DNA of 8,119 nucleotides from Mariprofundaceae bacterium (lineage in GTDB: Bacteria; Pseudomonadota; Zetaproteobacteria; Mariprofundales; Mariprofundaceae): the NCBI GenBank assembly GCA_027035825.1, contig JALVTX010000136.1, forward strand, positions 1 to 8,119. Direction: 5' to 3'. Positions within the stretch are counted from its first letter, which is position 1; every line of letters starts with the position of its first letter. The position numbers and the translations under genes are program-made. The notes under the pieces were generated by a model, which saw only the letters and a list, made by a program, of their open reading frames with translations, did no database searches and was not told the origin of the DNA. Of the stretch, positions 4,651-8,119 are shown piece by piece.

Positions 4651-5208
4651 ATGAAACAATTTCTCAGTAAGTACGAGACGTCAATAGCACACCTGCTTAC
4701 CATTGTAGGCCTCATCTTTGTATGGCTGCAACTACATCAGAGCAATGAGCACAAGAAGTGGGAGAATTACAATGCGATGAACCTCAGGTACTACGAATGG
4801 TATGCAAATATGCCACCCAATATGGATGTCGATACTTGTACTCCTTTTAGCGAGCAGCGACAACAAGTAAAGCGATGGGCCAGAACGTATTTTAATTTGT
4901 ATTCCGAAGAGTATTGGCTGTATCTAGAAAATCTGATCCCAGAGGAAATGTGGACAAAACGGATAGACAATGGAGTGAATGTTAACCTTAAAACGTACCC
5001 ATTACTGGTTAGAGGATATGTCTATTGGAAATCAAGGGGTGCGTTTATGCATCCTGAAGGGTTCCGAGCTCTCGTTGAGCACAAGCTTACAATGCTTAAA
5101 GGTGCTTTGAAGTTAAAAAGCTGTGCAAGCAACCCAGCTGTGACCACACCAAACAAAAAATCTAACACGTCGCGCAAACTTTTCCGCGCTACACGCGCGA
5201 CCCCTTAG
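4651..5208 (+). CDS. orphan membrane-anchored protein, 185 aa, AT-rich gene
   Basis: The product has a short N-terminus, one transmembrane segment (about residues 12-28, IAHLLTIVGLIFVWLQLH) and a cytoplasmic domain rich in Trp and Tyr: NLRYYEWYANMP (44-55), RTYFNLYSEEYWLYLENL (78-95) and YPLLVRGYVYWKSRGAF (116-132). The tail from about 157 is Ser/Thr/Lys-rich and probably disordered. The layout (one anchor, then helices with a YFNLYSEEYWL-like motif) recalls small membrane proteins of the DUF4760 type, but this is a weak impression. Codons such as AAT, TAT and AAA and the low GC content contrast sharply with every neighbour, indicating horizontal acquisition. The ribosome binding site is weak (GGAAG, 4643-4647). 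The 3' end runs into the attC-like hairpin, as happens in integron cassettes. Function unknown. Confidence 0.75.
   Translation: MKQFLSKYETSIAHLLTIVGLIFVWLQLHQSNEHKKWENYNAMNLRYYEWYANMPPNMDVDTCTPFSEQRQQVKRWARTYFNLYSEEYWLYLENLIPEEMWTKRIDNGVNVNLKTYPLLVRGYVYWKSRGAFMHPEGFRALVEHKLTMLKGALKLKSCASNPAVTTPNKKSNTSRKLFRATRATP
5157..5167 (-). repeat. right copy of 11-bp inverted repeat (integron-core-like ATCTAAC)
   Basis: AAAATCTAACA is the exact reverse complement of 4630-4640. It contains ATCTAAC (5160-5166), which fits the integron inverse core RYYYAAC. In a true cassette the inverse core complements the cassette's own first bases, as seen here. Confidence 0.6.
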
Positions 5209-5215
5209 TCTAGCG
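5160..5215. other. attC-like recombination site (degenerate), candidate
   Basis: Starting at ATCTAAC, this 56-bp stretch has an imperfect hairpin: CTAA (5162-5165) pairs with TTAG (5205-5208), a symmetric 3-base mismatch follows (CAC/CCC), then GTCGCGC (5169-5175) pairs with GCGCGAC (5195-5201) around a 19-base loop. Two stems separated by a mismatch, with an RYYYAAC start and a size near 60 bp, is the plan of an integron attC site. The expected right core G|TTRRRY is not intact: the sequence reads TAGCG|CTAAGG at 5212-5221. It could have been lost by insertion at a secondary site or by decay. Otherwise this is simply a hairpin between convergent genes. Confidence 0.4.
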
Positions 5216-5221
5216 CTAAGG
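5203..5221. terminator. hairpin at the stops of two convergent genes, possible weak terminator
   Basis: CCTTAG (5203-5208) and CTAAGG (5216-5221) form a 6-bp stem with a 7-base loop. The left arm contains the stop of the 185-aa gene and the right arm the stop (- strand TAG) of the DHH gene. There is no T-tract on either side, so intrinsic termination would be weak. It overlaps the alternative attC-like fold. Confidence 0.3.
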
Positions 5222-6169
5222 ATACCTCTCCCTAAACGCAGCCAGAAAATCGTCATACATATCCGCCGGCAGGGCGTTGATGCCCGCCGCCGCGGCGCGG
5301 CCGCCGCCGGTGGGGAAGCGGCGGCACAGCTCGTCCGCGCCCTCGGGGTTGGCGCGCGGGGCGCGCACGCTGATGCGCCAGCAGCCGTCCGGCAGCTTCA
5401 TGGCCAGCGCATGCGCCCGCTCGGGATGCGCGCGCGCCAGCTCGTTCGCATAGACGCCGGAGACGCGCCGCGCCCAGGGTTCATCCGGCAGCGTCACCGC
5501 CGCACAGCCCGGCGCATCCAGCGCCAGCGGCGCCTCGCGCGCCCGCGCCATGTCCGCCTCGAAGCCTTCCGCCAGCACGCGCATGGCCTCGGACTGCTCG
5601 ATGAACGCGAACGCATCCTCGAACGCATACACCTGGCGATACAGCTCGGCCGGGTGGAAGAAGAGATCGTCCAGGCTGACGCCGTAGCCATTGTAGTTCA
5701 GCAGCGTGCCCAGCCGCTCCAGCCGCGACAGCGCCGCATCATCCAGCCCCAGCGGCGCGGCCGCGGCGCGCGCCGCCTCGTGCAGGTTGTCGCCGAAGGC
5801 CGCAGCCACCGCCCAGGGCAGGTAGGCGTCGTCCAGGTGGCGGCTCACCAGGAGCGAGGTGCACACGCCCGCCGCCGTGTCGATGTGCGCCTCCAGCCCG
5901 GCGGCCTCGGGCAGCTCGCCCGCATAGTGATGGTCGAACCACTGCACGCGCGCGCCGGCATCCAAGAGCCGCAGCGCATCATCGCGGTTGGCGTCGAAGG
6001 AAATGTCCAGCACCGTCAGCGCATCGCCCGCGCCGGCTTGCACGCGCGAGAGCAGGCGGATGTCCCGCTTCACGCCGGTGACGAGCTCCGCCTCGCGCTC
6101 CTCGGCCAGCCGCAACTGGTGCAGGGCGCAGATGCCGTCCGCATCGCCATTGAACACGTCGTAATTCAA
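5216..6169 (-). CDS. DHH-family phosphoesterase, 317 aa
   Basis: The protein shows the metal-binding motifs of DHH phosphoesterases: NGDADGICALHQL (7-19, Asp9 and Asp11), LDISFD (54-59, Asp55) and WFDHHYAG (77-84, with DHH 79-81). A C-terminal DHHA1-like part follows, where FPTGGGRAAAAGI (285-297) replaces the usual GGGH; the His is Arg here. The family cleaves phosphodiester or pyrophosphate bonds (RecJ, NrnA, GdpP, exopolyphosphatases) with Mn2+. This subgroup has no firm substrate. No signal or membrane segment is seen, so it is cytoplasmic. The start is TTG (6167-6169), overlapping the radC stop; AAGGAGG (6186-6180) directly upstream and the MNYDVFNGDADG reading support it. It forms a coupled pair with radC. 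Confidence 0.88.
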   Translation of the reverse strand: MNYDVFNGDADGICALHQLRLAEEREAELVTGVKRDIRLLSRVQAGAGDALTVLDISFDANRDDALRLLDAGARVQWFDHHYAGELPEAAGLEAHIDTAAGVCTSLLVSRHLDDAYLPWAVAAAFGDNLHEAARAAAAPLGLDDAALSRLERLGTLLNYNGYGVSLDDLFFHPAELYRQVYAFEDAFAFIEQSEAMRVLAEGFEADMARAREAPLALDAPGCAAVTLPDEPWARRVSGVYANELARAHPERAHALAMKLPDGCWRISVRAPRANPEGADELCRRFPTGGGRAAAAGINALPADMYDDFLAAFRERYP

Positions 6170-6849
6170 AACCAGCCCTCCTCCTTGAACGACAGCACGC
6201 GCTTGCCGGCAATCAGGAAATGATCAAGCACGCGAATCTCCAGCGGCTCGCAGGCCTCGCACATGCGGCGGGTGAGCGCCACGTCCTCGCGGCTGGCGCG
6301 CGGCGCACCGCCCGGATGGTTATGGAACAGAATCAGCCCCTTGGCGTCCAGCTCCAGCGCCCGCTTCATCAGGTTGCGCGGGTACACCGCCGTGCGATCC
6401 ACCGTGCCCTCGAACAGAATCTGCGTGGCGATGTGCCGATGCTGCTGGTCGGTGAAGATGGCGCCGAAGCATTCCATGCCCCGGCCCTGCACCAGGTAGC
6501 GCAGGTGCGCCTTCACCTTGTCCGGCCGGTCGAACACCGAGCGGCCCGGCAGATCGGAAGCGAGGTAGCGCAGCTCGGCCTGCTTGACGACGGAGATGAA
6601 CACCGCCGCCTGCTCGCCCACGCCCTCCACCGCCATCAGCTCCGCCACCGGCGCGTCGAAGACGCCGGCCAGCGTTCCGAATGCATGAAGCAGCCGCTTG
6701 GCCACCGGCTTCACGTCCCGCCGGGGAATGGCGTAGGTGAGCAAGAGCTCCAGCACCTCGTAGTCGTGGAAGCCCTCGAAGCCGTGCTCGGCGAACCGCC
6801 GCCTGAGCCGCTCGCGATGCCCCCGAACCGATTCGTCCACGCCCGCCAT
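6166..6849 (-). CDS. radC: RadC family JAB/MPN-domain protein, 227 aa
   Basis: RadC proteins carry an N-terminal helix-hairpin-helix region and a C-terminal JAB1/MPN metalloprotease-like domain. Despite the name, a role in DNA repair has been disputed and the activity is unknown. Visible parts: RGHRERLRRRF (9-19) and DYEVLELLLTYAIPRRDVKP (29-48), both hallmarks of the family; HhH-like AVEGVGEQAA (73-82); and the metal site with E126, H176-N-H178-P, S186 and D189 in FHNHPGGAPRASREDVALTRR (175-195, key residues listed). All expected ligands are present, so the fold should bind zinc. The end reads LDHFLIAGKRVLSFKEEGW. The ATG at 6849 has no good ribosome binding site, and a TATAAAT lies only five bases upstream. 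It is divergent from the MoeB-rhodanese gene. Confidence 0.93.
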   Translation of the reverse strand: MAGVDESVRGHRERLRRRFAEHGFEGFHDYEVLELLLTYAIPRRDVKPVAKRLLHAFGTLAGVFDAPVAELMAVEGVGEQAAVFISVVKQAELRYLASDLPGRSVFDRPDKVKAHLRYLVQGRGMECFGAIFTDQQHRHIATQILFEGTVDRTAVYPRNLMKRALELDAKGLILFHNHPGGAPRASREDVALTRRMCEACEPLEIRVLDHFLIAGKRVLSFKEEGWF

Positions 6850-6854
6850 GCGCG

Positions 6855-6861
6855 ATTTATA
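6855..6861 (-). promoter_or_regulatory. TATAAAT -10-like element close to the radC start
   Basis: On the - strand TATAAAT occupies 6861-6855 and ends five bases before the radC ATG. A start site at normal distance would fall at the ATG itself and give a leaderless mRNA. A -35 is weak (TTCAAT or TGTTCA upstream). It may instead be chance in a short AT-rich patch. Confidence 0.3.
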
Positions 6862-6877
6862 CCTTCATGGCCGCGCA

Positions 6878-6906
6878 TTGAACATCCCGCGCCGGATGCG
6901 CATACT
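6878..6906 (+). promoter_or_regulatory. candidate sigma70-type promoter for the MoeB-rhodanese gene
   Basis: TTGAAC (6878-6883) and CATACT (6901-6906) match the -35 and -10 consensus at four of six bases each, with an ideal 17-bp spacer. A transcript would have a leader of roughly 25 bases before ATG 6940, with AAGGGG at 6926-6931 as ribosome binding site, eight bases upstream of the ATG. Confidence 0.5.
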
Positions 6907-6939
6907 CCGCCGCCAACGCAACCACAAGGGGATTGATTC

Positions 6940-8100
6940 ATGTCCGACATTCTCAGCGCCGAGGAGCTGGCGCGATTCAACCGACACATCATCCTGCCGC
7001 AGGTGGGCCTGGAGGGGCAGGAAAAGCTCAAGCAGGCCAGGGTGCTGTGCATCGGCACCGGCGGGCTGGGCAGCCCCATCTCGCTGTACCTGGCCGCCGC
7101 CGGCATCGGCACGCTGGGCCTGGTGGATTTCGACGTGGTGGACGAATCCAACCTCCAGCGCCAGATCGCGCACACGACGAAGGACGTCGGCCGCCCGAAG
7201 GTGGAAAGCGCGCGCGACAAGCTGCTCGGCATCAACCCCTACATGGAGGTGAACCTGCACGGCGAAGGCATCCGCCGCGACAACGTGCGCGAGCTGGTGC
7301 GCGGCTACGACATCGTGGTGGACGGCACGGACAACTTCCCCACCCGCTACCTCGTCAACGACGCCTGCGTGCTGGAGGGCAAGCCGCTGGTCTATGCCTC
7401 CATCTTCCAGTTCGAGGGGCAGGCCACCGTCTTCCACCACAAGGACGGCCCCTGCTACCGCTGCCTCTATCCCGAGCCGCCGCCGCCGGGGCTCGTGCCC
7501 TCCTGCGCCGAGGGCGGCGTGCTGGGCGTGCTGCCCGGCGTCATCGGCGTGATCCAGGCCACCGAGGCCATCAAGATTATCCTCGGCATCGGCAACACGC
7601 TCTCCGGCCGCCTGCTGCTCTACGACGCGCTGGACATGAAGTTCCGCGAGGTGAAGCTGCGGCGCGACCCGGCCTGCCCTGCCTGCGGCGAGCACCCCAC
7701 GATCCAGGACGTGGTCGAATACGAGCAGTTCTGCGGCCTGCCGCCGACCGAGGCGGAAGAGCCGGCCGAGGAGCCACTGGGCCCGGACGACATCACGCCG
7801 CGCCAGCTCAAGCGGATGCTGGACGAGAACCCCGACCTGTTCGTGCTGGACGTGCGCGAGCCGCACGAGGTGGCCATCTGCCGCATCGAGGGCTCGTGGG
7901 AGATTCCGCTGGGCGAACTGCCGACCCGCTACGCCGAGGTGCCGCGCGACCGCGACGTGGTGGTGCACTGCAAGATGGGCGGGCGCTCGGCGCAGGCGGT
8001 CGAGTTCCTGAAGTCGCAGGGCTACGACAACGTCCGCAACCTGGCCGGCGGCATCCTGCGCTGGATTGACGAGGTGGATGGATCGCTGACCCGCTATTGA
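6940..8100 (+). CDS. MoeB/ThiF-type adenylyltransferase fused to rhodanese, 386 aa
   Basis: The enzyme has the MoeZ/MOCS3 layout: an E1-like domain that adenylates the C-terminal glycine of a small sulfur carrier (MoaD, ThiS or CysO type), followed by a rhodanese domain that can hand over sulfur. The nucleotide loop is GTGGLGS (39-45), with DFDVVDESNLQRQ (63-75) and DGTDNFPTRY (128-137, catalytic-type Asp131). The zinc site is C172/C175 (CYRC) and C246/C249 (CPAC). C189 in SCAEGGVLGVLPG sits at the conserved Cys of the family. The rhodanese domain (about 285-378) has LDVREPHE and the active loop CKMGGRS with C344. It ends IDEVDGSLTRY. The gene is complete and likely cytoplasmic. The real partner cannot be told because no carrier gene is nearby; molybdopterin, thiamine or cysteine synthesis are all possible. 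Confidence 0.93.
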   Translation: MSDILSAEELARFNRHIILPQVGLEGQEKLKQARVLCIGTGGLGSPISLYLAAAGIGTLGLVDFDVVDESNLQRQIAHTTKDVGRPKVESARDKLLGINPYMEVNLHGEGIRRDNVRELVRGYDIVVDGTDNFPTRYLVNDACVLEGKPLVYASIFQFEGQATVFHHKDGPCYRCLYPEPPPPGLVPSCAEGGVLGVLPGVIGVIQATEAIKIILGIGNTLSGRLLLYDALDMKFREVKLRRDPACPACGEHPTIQDVVEYEQFCGLPPTEAEEPAEEPLGPDDITPRQLKRMLDENPDLFVLDVREPHEVAICRIEGSWEIPLGELPTRYAEVPRDRDVVVHCKMGGRSAQAVEFLKSQGYDNVRNLAGGILRWIDEVDGSLTRY

Positions 8101-8119
8101 GCGCGCGGTCACCCGCCAC

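Noticed and set aside
5411..6223. + strand open frame opposite the DHH gene
   Set aside because: The predicted product is Arg/Gln/His-rich, typical of the antisense of a GC-rich gene; the DHH motifs on the other strand are decisive.
6865..8112. - strand open frame of over 400 codons opposite the MoeB-rhodanese gene
   Set aside because: The + strand product has full E1, zinc and rhodanese motifs; the antisense reading is repetitive Ala/His/Val-rich sequence without domains.
1..8119. CRISPR arrays, tRNA or rRNA genes
   Set aside because: No regularly spaced identical repeats and no cloverleaf or rRNA-like sequence were seen on either strand.

Overview
The window joins one end of a Mu-like transposable prophage (about 1-4053) to a stretch of GC-rich proteobacterial chromosome (4054-8119). 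The chromosomal genes (an RlmB fragment, a short RadC, a DHH phosphoesterase, and a MoeB-type enzyme fused to rhodanese), the high GC content and the GGAGG-type ribosome binding sites suit a GC-rich gamma- or betaproteobacterium. The exact genus cannot be read from the sequence.

Region 1 (1-3914, all + strand) is a compact early operon of a Mu-like phage: a small membrane peptide, Gam (DNA-end protection), a 69-aa basic protein, a 324-aa zinc-ribbon protein, a 213-aa conserved phage protein, a winged-helix-like protein, a 27-aa hydrophobic peptide, a small Cys-rich protein, GemA (gp16/DUF1018 family) and a Mor/C-family activator. Most junctions are 4-base ATGA overlaps or short overlaps, so the genes are probably translationally coupled. 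Transposase, repressor and structural genes are not in the window and must lie upstream.

Region 2 (3909-4053) is non-coding and dense in repeats. It holds four copies of a TTGTAA-type half-site arranged as two 30-bp dyads. Further out are three direct repeats containing TTATCTCA or TCATCCCA. The outermost repeat ends in CA at 4053, exactly where host coding sequence stops, so I read 4053 as the terminus of the transposable prophage. The early operon, closed by mor, therefore runs towards and ends at this terminus. That differs from Mu itself, where late genes follow mor.

Region 3 (4054-4308, - strand) is the 5' third of rlmB, cut by the prophage; the stop codon TGA comes from the phage end. 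A possible 54-aa ORF overlaps the rlmB start codon.

Region 4 (about 4530-5215) is visibly AT-richer. It carries one orphan membrane-anchored protein of 185 aa. The gene is bracketed by an 11-bp inverted repeat that fits the integron core consensus (GTTAGAT before the gene, ATCTAAC at its end), followed by an imperfect attC-like hairpin. I suggest it is an integron-type gene cassette sitting outside a recognisable array. A strong dyad, 4600-4621, lies just upstream.

Region 5 (5216-8119) is ordinary chromosome: radC and a DHH phosphoesterase gene as a coupled pair on the - strand, and divergently a MoeB/ThiF-rhodanese gene on the + strand with a plausible sigma70-type promoter between them.
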